Shown here in pieces: positions 9,007 to 17,701 of a stretch of 64,000 nucleotides of DNA; positions within the stretch are counted from its first letter, which is position 1; each line of letters begins with the position of its first letter. Location of the stretch: the NCBI RefSeq assembly GCF_000368145.1, contig NZ_KB849282.1, positions 317,791 to 381,790 of the forward strand, read 5' to 3'. The DNA comes from Acinetobacter guillouiae CIP 63.46. Lineage in GTDB: Bacteria; Pseudomonadota; Gammaproteobacteria; Pseudomonadales; Moraxellaceae. The notes beneath the pieces are model-generated. The model made no database searches and was not told the origin of the DNA. It saw nothing but the letters and a program-made list of their open reading frames with translations. A program made the translations under genes and the position numbers.

Positions 9007-9035
9007 ATGACAAGCAGATTACAGTTTCATGGCAA
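9007..9035 (-). promoter_or_regulatory. Pho-box-like array upstream of the choice-of-anchor I gene
   Basis: On the minus strand three 7-bp units, TTGCCAT, CTGTAAT and TTGTCAT, follow one another with exact 4-bp spacers (GAAA, CTGC). The PhoB half-site consensus is CTGTCAT at 11-bp periodicity, and the units match 5, 6 and 6 of 7 positions. The array ends 58 bp before the start codon, with a possible -10 TACATT at 8980-8985. Confidence 0.6.
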
Positions 9036-9150
9036 TTTCTTGAACATTCAATTGGGTATCGCAGCTGATTCAATATAAAGCAACGATTTCATACAGATTT
9101 AGTCAGATGATTGTTTTAAAATATTCACAAAATGAGATTATTTAAGTTCT

Positions 9151-10542
9151 ATGACGACTACGCCATCGCACAGTAAACTCCAACCTAAATTCTATTTATT
9201 GGTTTTTTTAGTTTCGATCGGCTTTTTCATGCAAGGCTTAGATACCACGATTATCAATACCGCTTTGCCTGCTATGGCAGAAAGCCTGCAAGAAAATCCA
9301 TTAAAAATGCATGGCATCGTGATTGGCTATGTCTTGGCGGTTGCTGCGTGTATTCCTTTAAGCGGTTGGCTGGCAGATCGCTTTGGGGTACGAAATATCT
9401 TTTTTGCAGCGATCGTAATTTTTACCGCTGCCTCATTGGGCTGTGCACTGTCCAATGACTTCAATCTACTTATTGTATTTCGAGTTATTCAAGGTATCGG
9501 TGGCGCGTTACTGGTTCCAGTCGGGCGACTCGCCATGTTAAAAATCATCCCTCGTGAGCAGTTTCTTTCTGCAATGAGTTTGATGAGCTTAGCAGGCTTA
9601 CTCGGTCCATTAATGGGCCCGATCTTAGGCGGTTGGTTGGTCGAATATGCCTCTTGGCACTGGATTTTTTTGATTAATTTACCCATCGGTATTTTAGGCA
9701 CTTTTGTCACCTTTAAAGCCATGCCCAATGTGGCTGAAGCATCGGTAAAATCCTTTGATTTCAGTGGCTTTATTCTATTGGCGATTGCAATGGTGGGAAT
9801 GGCTTTAGGGATTGAAAATATTGCCAGCAATGAAATATCCCGAAGCCTGAGCTTAGGCTTACTTTTCGCTGGGATAATCTCAGCCTTGGTCTATGCCTAT
9901 CATGCCCATACCCATAAAAATGCATTGTTTCGTAGTCGACTGTTTAAAAATAAAATCTATACCATCGGTGTACTCGGTAATTTCTTTGCACGCTTTGGTG
10001 GAAATGCCGTTCCCTTTATTTTGCCACTGATGCTCCAAGTTGCATTTAAAATGGAACCTTTTATGACTGGGGTAATGATGACCCCAATTGTACTCGGTTC
10101 ATTATTTTCTAAACCCATCATTCGCCCGATTTTACAACGTACCGGTTATCGTCCATTTCTACTGGTCAATACCTTATTGATCGGTGCATGTATTGCCAGT
10201 TTTGCCTTACATACAGCAGATACCCCGACATGGTTAGGTGTAGTGCATTTCTTTATTTTTGGTGTACTCAACTCATTACAATTTGTGACCATGAATACCC
10301 TTACGCTTAAAGATCTCCCTCAACAGGATGCCAGTAGTGGGAATAGCTTTTTATCGATGATTATGATGTTATCAATGAGTATTGGGATTGCTTTGGCAGG
10401 TACTTTACTCAATGCATTTACAGGCTATTTTAGTGAAGCGCATATTACACAAGCATTTCACTATACCCTGATTTGCTTAGGTGCGATTAACATCATTACG
10501 GCATTGATATTCTTTCAAATTCCCAAAGTTGCGCAAATTTAA
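9151..10542 (+). CDS. DHA2-family MFS multidrug transporter, MdtD-like
   Basis: A 463-aa inner-membrane proton-coupled exporter. 'FFMQGLDTTIINTALPAMA' in helix 1 is the DHA2 signature. 'GWLADRFGVRNIFF', 'GRLAMLKIIPREQFLSAMS' and 'NTLTLKDLPQQDASSGNSFLSMIMMLSMSIGI' line up closely with what I remember of E. coli MdtD, to which it is closer than to EmrB. No membrane-fusion partner lies next to it. Drug specificity cannot be read from the sequence. It is divergent from the choice-of-anchor I lipoprotein and may share the 200-bp control region. Confidence 0.9.
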   Translation: MTTTPSHSKLQPKFYLLVFLVSIGFFMQGLDTTIINTALPAMAESLQENPLKMHGIVIGYVLAVAACIPLSGWLADRFGVRNIFFAAIVIFTAASLGCALSNDFNLLIVFRVIQGIGGALLVPVGRLAMLKIIPREQFLSAMSLMSLAGLLGPLMGPILGGWLVEYASWHWIFLINLPIGILGTFVTFKAMPNVAEASVKSFDFSGFILLAIAMVGMALGIENIASNEISRSLSLGLLFAGIISALVYAYHAHTHKNALFRSRLFKNKIYTIGVLGNFFARFGGNAVPFILPLMLQVAFKMEPFMTGVMMTPIVLGSLFSKPIIRPILQRTGYRPFLLVNTLLIGACIASFALHTADTPTWLGVVHFFIFGVLNSLQFVTMNTLTLKDLPQQDASSGNSFLSMIMMLSMSIGIALAGTLLNAFTGYFSEAHITQAFHYTLICLGAINIITALIFFQIPKVAQI

Positions 10543-10621
10543 GTGTTGCAATTTTTATCCAGCCATCGTTTTTTAGAACCAAAGCACGTTAAACTGATCC
10601 ATCTGGATATTTAGAAAAACC

Positions 10622-11380
10622 ATGTCAAAATACGCTGCGAAAAAACACAAACAGCAAAAAATCACTCGCAATAGCTCAGTTTTAGCGATCGCACTTTTCT
10701 GCTGCGTCATACTCGGCACTTTGTTTTTTGTTCATAATAATGCTGCCTTGGCTGAAGCCTATCCGATTAAAGGTTTCGATGTATCACATCATCAAGGTGA
10801 TATTGATTGGAAAAAAATTTCTCCACAGCACTATCAGTTTGTCTATCTCAAAGCCACTGAAGGTGGCGATTATCAAGATGATAAGTTTCAGCAGTATTGG
10901 TTAGAAGCACGTGAACGTGGTCTACGCGTGGGGGCTTATCACTTCTTTCGTTTATGTCGCGATGGTGACATTCAAGCACAAAATTTTATCAAAACAGTGC
11001 CAAATAAAAGTAATGCCTTGCCCCCTGTGATGGACTTGGAGTATGACAGCAGTTGCATAAACACCTATACCAAAGAACAATTAATCAAACACATCAAAAA
11101 TATGCATGATCAATTGCAAAAGCATTATGGTAAACAACCGATTTTTTATACCTCTAAAATCTTTTACAACATGGTACTCACAGGTGAGTTTAAAGATACA
11201 CCGATTTGGATTCGTGAATATAAAGATAAGCCAGATTTAAAAGACCAACGTGCATGGACATTTTGGCAACAGAGCAACCAAGGCAAAATTCAAGGCATCG
11301 AAAAAAATGTCGATTTAAATGTGTTCTATGGTGATGCAGAACAATGGCAGCAGTTTTTACAGAAAAATAAGTTGAATTAA
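10622..11380 (+). CDS. Glycoside hydrolase family 25 protein (lysozyme-like), membrane-anchored or secreted
   Basis: A 252-aa muramidase-type protein. A Lys-rich N-terminus (KYAAKKHKQQK) precedes one hydrophobic segment at about residues 20-43, acting as signal or anchor. The GH25 domain follows: GFDVSHHQGDIDW with its first catalytic Asp, YLKATEGGDY, GAYHFFR, and the DLEYD motif carrying the catalytic acid, then FYTSKIFYN and a final WTFWQQSN. GH25 enzymes cleave the MurNAc-GlcNAc bond of peptidoglycan. Whether it serves cell-wall turnover or attacks other bacteria is unknown. It follows the exporter by 79 bp. Confidence 0.88.
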   Translation: MSKYAAKKHKQQKITRNSSVLAIALFCCVILGTLFFVHNNAALAEAYPIKGFDVSHHQGDIDWKKISPQHYQFVYLKATEGGDYQDDKFQQYWLEARERGLRVGAYHFFRLCRDGDIQAQNFIKTVPNKSNALPPVMDLEYDSSCINTYTKEQLIKHIKNMHDQLQKHYGKQPIFYTSKIFYNMVLTGEFKDTPIWIREYKDKPDLKDQRAWTFWQQSNQGKIQGIEKNVDLNVFYGDAEQWQQFLQKNKLN

Positions 11381-11502
11381 GCGTAATCAAGATCATTCAT
11401 GACATAAGCTGTCGCATATTCTTTACAAAATTCAAATTCATCAATAGAAACAAATCAAGATCGGTTAGAATAATCACACAGCGTTTCAACACTGTGTAAT
11501 TC

Positions 11503-12558
11503 ATGAGAAAAATCATCCATATTGACATGGATGCATTCTATGCATCTGTAGAGCTACTCGACCGTCCTGAACTAAAACACTTACCTGTGGTGATTTCCTC
11601 ACATCATCCTCGGGCTGTGATTGCTGCTGCATCCTATCCAGCGCGTCAGTTTGGATTACGCTCTGCCATGTCGATGTCACAGGCAAAAAAACTCTGCCCT
11701 CAAGTCTATGTGATTGAACCGAATTTTGAAAAATATCGCGATGTTTCTGTAAAAATTCATGAAATCTTTCAAAAATACACTGCGCTTATCGAACCTTTAT
11801 CTTTAGATGAAGCTTATTTAGATGTCACTGAGAATTTACAAAATATTCCCAGCGCCACTGAAGTGGCGGAACGAATTCGAGCCGATATTTTTCAACAAAC
11901 AGGGCTTACGGCTTCGGCAGGTGTGGCACCGAATAAATTTCTTGCCAAAATTGCCTCGGATTGGAATAAACCCAATGGCATTTGCATCATTAAACCGATC
12001 CAAGTTCAACATTTTATCCATGATTTACCCCTGAAAAAAATTCCCGGTGTTGGAAAGGTCACTCAGGAAAAACTGAAAAGCTTAAACTTAGAGACTTTGG
12101 GTGATTTGCAAAAAATTGAAGAAAATATACTGATCCATCATTTTGGCAAATATGGCAGACAGTTGTTTTTATATGCCCAAGGTATTGATGATCGCCCAGT
12201 ACAAGCCGAACGACAACGTCAGCAAATTTCCAAAGAAACCACATTTGATGATGATCTCAGCCTTGAACAGTGTTCAATCTATTGGGACAATTTAATTGAA
12301 CGTGTTTGGCTCAGTTTAGAAAAAAAACACATGCAGGCTCGCGGTGTCACCGTTAAGTTAAAACTCAAGAATTTTCAGGTTTTACAGCACAGTAAAAGTT
12401 TTAAAACCGCACTTCAATCGCAACAAGAAATGGTTCAGGTCATTCAAATATTATTAAGCGAAATGCAAATTCCTGAGCATTTCCAATTCCGTTTAATCGG
12501 AGTGGGTTTGTATCAACTAACAGATCAGCAAGATGAAGCACAATTGTCATTATGGTAA
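11503..12558 (+). CDS. dinB: DNA polymerase IV (Y-family translesion polymerase)
   Basis: Pol IV bypasses DNA lesions and raises mutation rate under stress. The 351-aa length matches Din[13 protein letters not shown] (Asp8 and Asp10 region) and SLDEAYLDV provide the metal-binding carboxylates. [19 protein letters not shown] is the Y-family finger/palm signature, [12 protein letters not shown] is the thumb helix-hairpin-helix, and the last residues QLSLW form the beta-clamp-binding motif. A 6-bp dyad (ACACAG...CTGTGT, 11476-11497) sits just before the ATG. It is not the E. coli LexA box. Confidence 0.96.
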   Translation: MRKIIHIDMDAFYASVELLDRPELKHLPVVISSHHPRAVIAAASYPARQFGLRSAMSMSQAKKLCPQVYVIEPNFEKYRDVSVKIHEIFQKYTALIEPLSLDEAYLDVTENLQNIPSATEVAERIRADIFQQTGLTASAGVAPNKFLAKIASDWNKPNGICIIKPIQVQHFIHDLPLKKIPGVGKVTQEKLKSLNLETLGDLQKIEENILIHHFGKYGRQLFLYAQGIDDRPVQAERQRQQISKETTFDDDLSLEQCSIYWDNLIERVWLSLEKKHMQARGVTVKLKLKNFQVLQHSKSFKTALQSQQEMVQVIQILLSEMQIPEHFQFRLIGVGLYQLTDQQDEAQLSLW

Positions 12559-12599
12559 ACATAAATGAAAAAGACCTGTGCGACTTCAGCTTTAATCTT

Positions 12600-13199
12600 T
12601 TACTTTATATCAGAAATAAAATCGTGAATTAATCTGGCCACTTGATTGGCGTGTACATTGGCCAAATCATGTTCCCCTTGTTCAATGATATGCAATCTGG
12701 AATGCTGAATTTTTTCATGCAAATATTTACCCACGCCCACAGGGCTAATGGGATCTGCATCTCCCCAGAGTAACAGGACTGGGCACGCTATTTTGTATAA
12801 TAAATCATCTAAATGGGATTGATGATCGACAAACCAATTGGGCACTGCAAATGTTTGCTGGTAATCGCCTCGCCAATCGGCAACCTGAAAGGGGCTTAAA
12901 TCAATTCCACCAGAGCTTGCAACCAAAACAAAAGCTTTGATCAATTCAGGTTTTTGTAGTGCTGCTTGAACTGCAAAAACCCCTCCCATAGATTGAGCAA
13001 TCACAATGCAGGGCTGTTGAATTTGGTCGAGAATATAATCCTGCAAATCGTCAAAACTATCAATATGCGGATGCTCTGGATACCCAGCAAAACTTGGATA
13101 GGCCATCACTGTTTTTTGATGATCGGCTGAAAGCTGCTGCATAACAGGTTGCCAAAACGCTGTGCTTCCCGATGCGCCTGGTAAAAAAATTAAATGCAT
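12600..13199 (-). CDS. Alpha/beta-hydrolase fold protein
   Basis: A 199-aa hydrolase. An oxyanion-hole segment FLPGASGSTAFW opens the protein. The nucleophile elbow is IAQSMGGVF (Ser), the acid lies in LLWGDADPISP and the histidine in EQGEHDLANVH. This is a complete Ser-Asp-His triad. The small size lacks a large cap domain. Substrate is unknown; an esterase or thioesterase role is typical. It forms a same-strand pair with the upstream GST gene (26-bp gap) and converges on dinB. Confidence 0.85.
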   Translation of the reverse strand: MHLIFLPGASGSTAFWQPVMQQLSADHQKTVMAYPSFAGYPEHPHIDSFDDLQDYILDQIQQPCIVIAQSMGGVFAVQAALQKPELIKAFVLVASSGGIDLSPFQVADWRGDYQQTFAVPNWFVDHQSHLDDLLYKIACPVLLLWGDADPISPVGVGKYLHEKIQHSRLHIIEQGEHDLANVHANQVARLIHDFISDIK

Positions 13200-13225
13200 T
13201 CTCCAATCACCTTGATATACAAAAT

Positions 13226-13867
13226 TTAATCATCACTCTTTAGTTTAGCGCGTTGAAAAGCCGGACGCTGCTGAATTCGTTCAGCATATGCAGCCAGTCG
13301 AGGGGTTTTATTTTTGGTTCGTTGCTGCATGGCAATCACGGGAAAACTCATTTGAATGTCGGCAAAAGAAAACTCACCTGCGGCATAGTCATGTTGACTA
13401 AAATAAGCTTCCAAAAAGGCTGCATGTTCTTTTAAACGAGGATTGCTAAAGCCGCCACGGACGCCTTCTGAAATTTTCTTTGCAATCGGGCGAATTAAAA
13501 AAGGAACATGTTTTGGCATATTGGTCATGACCAAGGTCATCAACAAATAAGGCATTAAAGAACCCTCGGCATAATGCATCCAGTAGTTATATTGCATTAA
13601 GTCTTTAGGATTCTGAGGCTTAAACTGATTTTTTGTATCATAGGTTGCTTGAAGATAATCTAAAATCACAGCAGATTCTGCAATAGTCAGGTCACCATCG
13701 GTCAATACAGGTGACTTTCCAAGCGGATGAACTGCTTTTAACTCAGGGGGCGCAGCGAAAGTAGGCAAGCGCTTATAGTGCTTAATCTGATATTCAAGTC
13801 CCAGCTCTTCTAAAGCCCAGATAATACGGAGTGAACGAGATTGATCTAGGTGATGTAATGTAATCAT
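13226..13867 (-). CDS. Glutathione S-transferase family protein
   Basis: A 213-aa cytosolic GST. The thioredoxin-like N-terminal domain (residues 1-80: MITLHHLDQSRSLRIIWALEELG, then HPLGKSPVLTDGDLTIAESAVILDYL) contains the glutathione-binding 'P-V-L' cis-proline and 'ESAVI' motifs. The helical C-terminal domain has YNYWMHYAEGSLMPYL. The catalytic residue is probably Ser10 or Ser12 rather than Tyr, as in bacterial beta- or nu-like GSTs. The alpha/beta hydrolase lies downstream. The substrate is not inferable. Confidence 0.9.
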   Translation of the reverse strand: MITLHHLDQSRSLRIIWALEELGLEYQIKHYKRLPTFAAPPELKAVHPLGKSPVLTDGDLTIAESAVILDYLQATYDTKNQFKPQNPKDLMQYNYWMHYAEGSLMPYLLMTLVMTNMPKHVPFLIRPIAKKISEGVRGGFSNPRLKEHAAFLEAYFSQHDYAAGEFSFADIQMSFPVIAMQQRTKNKTPRLAAYAERIQQRPAFQRAKLKSDD

Positions 13868-14002
13868 TGTATTGCCTCAGTTTTTATCCTTCGACTATAA
13901 ATTGATCTCAACTTTTCAACAATTCTATTACTGTATTTAAATCATTTTTTTATCAACTTTGTTTATACTCTAGATTCAATATTGGTTATTCTGAGAATAA
14001 AA

Positions 14003-14449
14003 ATGAAGTCACTTATCCCGTTAATTTTCTTCTTTATTTGTTCAAATCTATATGCATATCAACCCAAGCTTATGTTATTGGGATCTCTTGAGAATAAGGG
14101 TGAATCCTTTATTGATGTAAATGCACATCAAAAAATTCGTGATTCGTTTAAGCAAGCTGTCATCTATGAAAAATATGCCAACCCTATTAAAGATGAGCAA
14201 GGTGCAACATATCAATCGGTTATTAAACAGCTTATTGTAGATTGCACAGGAAAAACCATCGCCATTCGGGGCGCTGATTACTTTGCAGGAAAAACATCAA
14301 ACAGTAAATTAGTGAAAAAATTTGATGACATTACCTTGAGCCATGATGGTGAAACGGGAGCAGCTTTTTATTCCTTTGACGACTTAGAGTTTAAAGCCTT
14401 GAATCAAGATAAGTTCTATAACAAGATTTATGCAAACACCTGTAAATAA
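14003..14449 (+). CDS. Small secreted protein of unknown function, possibly surface-adhesin-E-like
   Basis: From the ATG at 14003 the product is 148 aa with a clear signal peptide (MKSLIPLIFFFICSNLYAYQ, cleavage near AYA). The longer frame needs a TTG start and would spoil the signal sequence. The mature part is 'VNAHQKIRDSFKQAVIYEKYANPIK', then 'IVDCTGKTIAIRG' and a C-terminal 'NTCK', giving two Cys that could form a disulfide. This layout resembles small 'surface-adhesin protein E' domains, but I hold that loosely. It is monocistronic. Confidence 0.65.
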   Translation: MKSLIPLIFFFICSNLYAYQPKLMLLGSLENKGESFIDVNAHQKIRDSFKQAVIYEKYANPIKDEQGATYQSVIKQLIVDCTGKTIAIRGADYFAGKTSNSKLVKKFDDITLSHDGETGAAFYSFDDLEFKALNQDKFYNKIYANTCK

Positions 14450-14490
14450 TCAATAAAAAGAACCTTACATAATCTCACTGGCAGAAAAAA

Positions 14491-14523
14491 AGATATTTTG
14501 TTTTTTATACAAAATATCTTTTT
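14491..14523 (+). terminator. Intrinsic terminator after the small secreted protein
   Basis: AGATATTTTG (14491-14500) pairs with CAAAATATCT (14510-14519) and is followed by TTTTT. Confidence 0.75.
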
Positions 14524-14576
14524 ACAGATCAATGACAACGAACATCTTTTACATAGCCGCTTTTATATAACCGTTT

Positions 14577-14975
14577 TTAAATAATCGTGGTATTGATTTC
14601 CACACTACGCAATAAAGTCTTGGTCACTGGGGTTTTTTGGCAAATGTCTAACACTTTTTGATGCAACTCTTCAGACAACGGAGTCGCAAAAGACAAGCGA
14701 CGCTCGACCCATTCTTTCCCCTCTTTATTGGCATTAAAATCAGCTTCAACTGTAAACTCACCCAAATCAAGCCCTTTGTGTTGAGCATACATGCGCAAAG
14801 TAATCATGGTGCAAGAGATTAAACCTGAACAGATAAAATCATAAGGCGCTAAGCCCTTGTCTTGCCCACCGAATGATTCTGGTTTATCGGTAATCAGTTG
14901 ATGTTTTCCACTCACCACCTCACCTGACCATGGTTCTGGATAGGTTTTTACCTTTGCATTTGCAATAATTGCCAT
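14577..14975 (-). CDS. OsmC-family peroxiredoxin-like protein
   Basis: A 132-aa OsmC/Ohr-fold protein, a family that reduces organic hydroperoxides using two cysteines. FICSGLISCTMITLRMYAQHKGL contains Cys49 and Cys55, and ILDICQKTPVTKTLL holds a second conserved Cys near residue 113. Cys55 and the C-terminal Cys probably correspond to the redox pair of the fold. 'LITDKPESFGGQDKGLAPYDF' is typical of the family's dimer interface. It is close to the pirin gene on the same strand; both are stress- or redox-linked families. Confidence 0.87.
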   Translation of the reverse strand: MAIIANAKVKTYPEPWSGEVVSGKHQLITDKPESFGGQDKGLAPYDFICSGLISCTMITLRMYAQHKGLDLGEFTVEADFNANKEGKEWVERRLSFATPLSEELHQKVLDICQKTPVTKTLLRSVEINTTII

Positions 14976-15132
14976 TTTATTTTCCTTTAATCTTTAAATT
15001 TTTAGTGAATGCCAGTTTAAATAAAAACTTGTAAACGCAACACTTGCGCTAAAGGATGATCAAGCACGTCTTTAACGCAAATTATTTAGTTTGAATCCCT
15101 GTCTAAAGATCGATAATGCGCAATGCAGCACA

Positions 15133-16080
15133 TCACTTCGATGCTCGCATCTTGTCTGGGAATGCTGGTGCTTCTAAACGTGGACCATCATAATCAGGGA
15201 TCGTTCCAAAACGCGCATCCTGATTTGCCCATTGCTCTGTTGCTGTTTTTAGTTCTTCCTGTGTTCTGCCCACAAGATTCCACCACAGTAAAATAGGCGA
15301 CTCAAAAGGTTCACCACCAATCAACAGTAAACGCGAGCCTTTTGGTAATTCAACCTCAATCTGTGAAATTCCAGGTTCAATCACCACCATATTGTCACTA
15401 TTTAAATCATGACCATTTACTGTTGCTTCACCTTCTAATGCCATAAATCCATATTCAAAATGAGGATTCAGTGCAATACGTGTCTTGGTTAATTCTTTTG
15501 CAAAAAAATCGATCCCCACTAATTCCGTATGCACTTTGACAGGAGATTTGGTATTCATGAATTCACCGACTAAAACTGTAAATTCAATATGGTCCTGCTC
15601 TACGATGGGTAATTCTGGATAATGATCAAACTGCGGTGCCATATTGATCTTATCATCAGGCAATGCAATCCAAAGCTGTGCAGCATGCATTCTCGTTTCA
15701 GTATCGGGAGCAACTTCTGTATGGGAAATTCCATAACCAGCAGTCATTAGATTCACTTGTTTAGGACGAATCAATTGCTTAGAGCCAATGCTGTCTGTAT
15801 GCATCATCGTCCCTTCGATCATCCAAGTGAAGGTTTGTAATCCAATATGCGGGTGCGGTCCAACATCCAATCCATCTCCCTGAGGAAATACGACTGGACC
15901 TGCGTGATCTAAAAAGCACCATGCGCCAATCATGCGTTTTTGACGACTGGGTAATGCACGTTTAATGACGGTGCCTTTGCCTATTTCTGCTGAACGGATT
16001 GGAAAATCTTGAATAAACTGATTCACATATTTTTCACAATCGTCAGAGTTAGAAATCTCGGTATAGTTGGTATTGGTCAT
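15133..16080 (-). CDS. Pirin family protein (bicupin)
   Basis: A 315-aa two-domain cupin. The N-terminal domain shows DVGPHPHIGLQTFTWMIEG, MMHTDSIGS and a YGISHTEVAP motif, giving the His-x-His, His and Glu ligands for Fe(II) seen in pirins. The C-terminal domain (about residues 190-290) is a degenerate cupin. 'SPILLWWNLVGRTQEE' is a family signature. Bacterial pirins include quercetinase-like dioxygenases and regulators of metabolic enzymes, and which applies here is unknown. It is followed at some distance by the osmC-like gene. Confidence 0.9.
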   Translation of the reverse strand: MTNTNYTEISNSDDCEKYVNQFIQDFPIRSAEIGKGTVIKRALPSRQKRMIGAWCFLDHAGPVVFPQGDGLDVGPHPHIGLQTFTWMIEGTMMHTDSIGSKQLIRPKQVNLMTAGYGISHTEVAPDTETRMHAAQLWIALPDDKINMAPQFDHYPELPIVEQDHIEFTVLVGEFMNTKSPVKVHTELVGIDFFAKELTKTRIALNPHFEYGFMALEGEATVNGHDLNSDNMVVIEPGISQIEVELPKGSRLLLIGGEPFESPILLWWNLVGRTQEELKTATEQWANQDARFGTIPDYDGPRLEAPAFPDKMRASK

Positions 16081-16345
16081 TTTGTTATCCTAAATTTGTC
16101 CATCAGCTCAGGACGTTATTGCAACATCTACAATTTCATTTTATTTAGCTTATCGGTTTTATATACATCGACCTATAGCTATCTTAATACGCTGAATACC
16201 ATGAATAGGACAATAATAGTTTGGTTTTTGTTATGCAGTTTCTGATTACAAAATCTGGGAGCAATACTTTACCGAGTTGCATATTCACTTTGAAATGTTT
16301 ACAGGCCTGTCATCGCATCATGATATCTTCAAAGCCTTGATCGAA

Positions 16346-16669
16346 TTAAGCAGAAGGTGGTGGCGTAAGATCTACAAATAAGCCTGTGAAACGGCGAACC
16401 AGAGGTAAAAAAATTAATACTGTGGGAAAGGCAATCATCCATGAAAATAGCCAGACGCTAAACCATTTTGCAAAAAATCCATCGAACCACCCCACATTTT
16501 TCCATAAATTAATCATGGAAATGGTCGCACTCATCAAAGCTGAGAGTATCAACGGCATAATCCACCCTGCATATTTTGCTGGTAATTTCGGAATTCCAGC
16601 AAAAATCATGGCAGGTTTATGTTGATCGCGTCTATTTTCGATCTTGATCTCTGGTTTTAAATCAGGCAT
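16346..16669 (-). CDS. DUF2798 membrane protein
   Basis: A 107-aa protein with two predicted membrane helices (about residues 35-56 and 65-90), a basic N-terminus and a Pro-rich end (DLTPPPSA). The pattern 'MPLILSALMSATISMINLW' plus 'WLFSWMIAFPTVLIFLPLVRRF' is that of DUF2798 proteins, which have no known function. It overlaps the upstream DUF3861 gene by 8 bp, so the two are translationally coupled. Confidence 0.8.
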   Translation of the reverse strand: MPDLKPEIKIENRRDQHKPAMIFAGIPKLPAKYAGWIMPLILSALMSATISMINLWKNVGWFDGFFAKWFSVWLFSWMIAFPTVLIFLPLVRRFTGLFVDLTPPPSA

Positions 16670-16964
16670 TTTTCTTGACGTTCTGCTTTAGGTTTTTCAT
16701 AAATTGTTTAACTGCGGGTTCAAAGTCTTGAAATAGCACATGATCACGGTGGGTAATCATCACCTCTAAAAAGAGTTTTAATCCTACCGCAAACGCTTTG
16801 GTGGTTTCTTCATCAAAAAATTCAGCAGCTTTTAAGCGCTCTACGATTTGGAAAATATCATCGTGATTACCCACATTAAATTCGATATTTTCATTGTAGG
16901 TTGACGGATGACCTTGCGCATCTGCAAGATGTTGAACAGTTACATAATATTGATGTTGTTTCAT
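16662..16964 (-). CDS. DUF3861 family protein
   Basis: A 100-aa soluble acidic protein starting MKQHQYYVTVQHLADAQG. The 'FQIVERLKAAEFFDEETTKAFAVGLKLFLEVMI' helix and an 'FKPAVKQFMKNLKQ'-like end are what I recognise from DUF3861. No function is assigned to the family. It is coupled to DUF2798 downstream by an 8-bp overlap. The inverted-repeat element starts 43 bp upstream of its start codon and may have displaced the native promoter. Confidence 0.78.
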   Translation of the reverse strand: MKQHQYYVTVQHLADAQGHPSTYNENIEFNVGNHDDIFQIVERLKAAEFFDEETTKAFAVGLKLFLEVMITHRDHVLFQDFEPAVKQFMKNLKQNVKKNA

Positions 16965-17006
16965 AAGATTTCTCTAACTTGTTAAATATTCGGCTGGGTT
17001 TAATGA

Positions 17007-17274
17007 AGGGTCTGTTGACAATTCGTCTACGTTTGCGACTACGTGTGTTTTTTAGACGATACTAGGCGCGAGATACGAAATTTAGTCATTCTAAATGAGT
17101 ATTTCGAAACGACGTAGCGGCAAAAAACACGCTAGTCCCGAAGGGTTGTGGCTAAAATTATCTCAGCCTACGTTATGAACCTCGAAAATAGTCTCGCTAT
17201 TCTCTTCGTTTCCTGCCTTGCCTGCTCAATTTTAACCTACAACGCAAGCCATTTATGAAATGTCAACAGACCCT
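17007..17274. mobile_element. MITE-like non-autonomous element with terminal inverted repeats
   Basis: A 268-bp gene-free block bounded by perfect 14-bp inverted repeats AGGGTCTGTTGACA (17007-17020) and its complement (17261-17274). It encodes no transposase. Internal palindromes include ATTTAG-TCATT-CTAAAT near 17080-17096. The ends resemble those I associate with IS5-group elements of Acinetobacter, which may supply the transposase in trans. No convincing target-site duplication is visible. The right end coincides with the stop codon of the Fur-like gene. Confidence 0.75.
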
Positions 17275-17663
17275 CATGTCGTACTAAATTTAATATCCAA
17301 AACATCAATATCAAACGCTTGAAAAACCTGTTCCAGTGAAGCGATCAAAGATGCTTTATTGATCTGGGTTAGGTCGGCACATTGGATATTGAGTGACTCC
17401 ACTTCGGATAAATAAGGCAAAGCATATTTGGCTTCATCTCTGCCATGCAGATTTTGCGTAATCAAACCCACTTTCTCTAAATCACTCACCACTCGATATA
17501 TGGTCGATAAGCTGATCTGCTTATTTTGTACATATAACTGCTGATAAATCTGCTTTGCTGTCAGTTGTGTTTTTTGGTCCAAAAGCGCTTTGAATACAAT
17601 CACTCTTGCTTGGGTCACTTTTAAATTTGCATGACGCAGCTTTTGTTGTACCTCAATACTCAT
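17274..17663 (-). CDS. Fur-fold regulator lacking metal-binding residues
   Basis: A 129-aa protein. The N-terminal winged helix is clearly Fur-like: HANLKVTQARVIVFKALLDQK, TAKQIYQQLYVQNKQISLSTIYRVVSDLEKVGLI. In Fur, Zur and PerR the linker then carries HHxH and CxxC metal ligands. Here the segment reads YALPYLSEVESLNIQCADLTQI, with no His cluster and one Cys. Either it is a metal-independent paralog or it has decayed. Its TGA stop shares its last base with the end of the inverted-repeat element, so the native C-terminus may have been changed by insertion. Confidence 0.8.
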   Translation of the reverse strand: MSIEVQQKLRHANLKVTQARVIVFKALLDQKTQLTAKQIYQQLYVQNKQISLSTIYRVVSDLEKVGLITQNLHGRDEAKYALPYLSEVESLNIQCADLTQINKASLIASLEQVFQAFDIDVLDIKFSTT

Positions 17664-17701
17664 GTCTCACCTAAACCTTCTATTGCCCTATTATTGCACT
17701 G

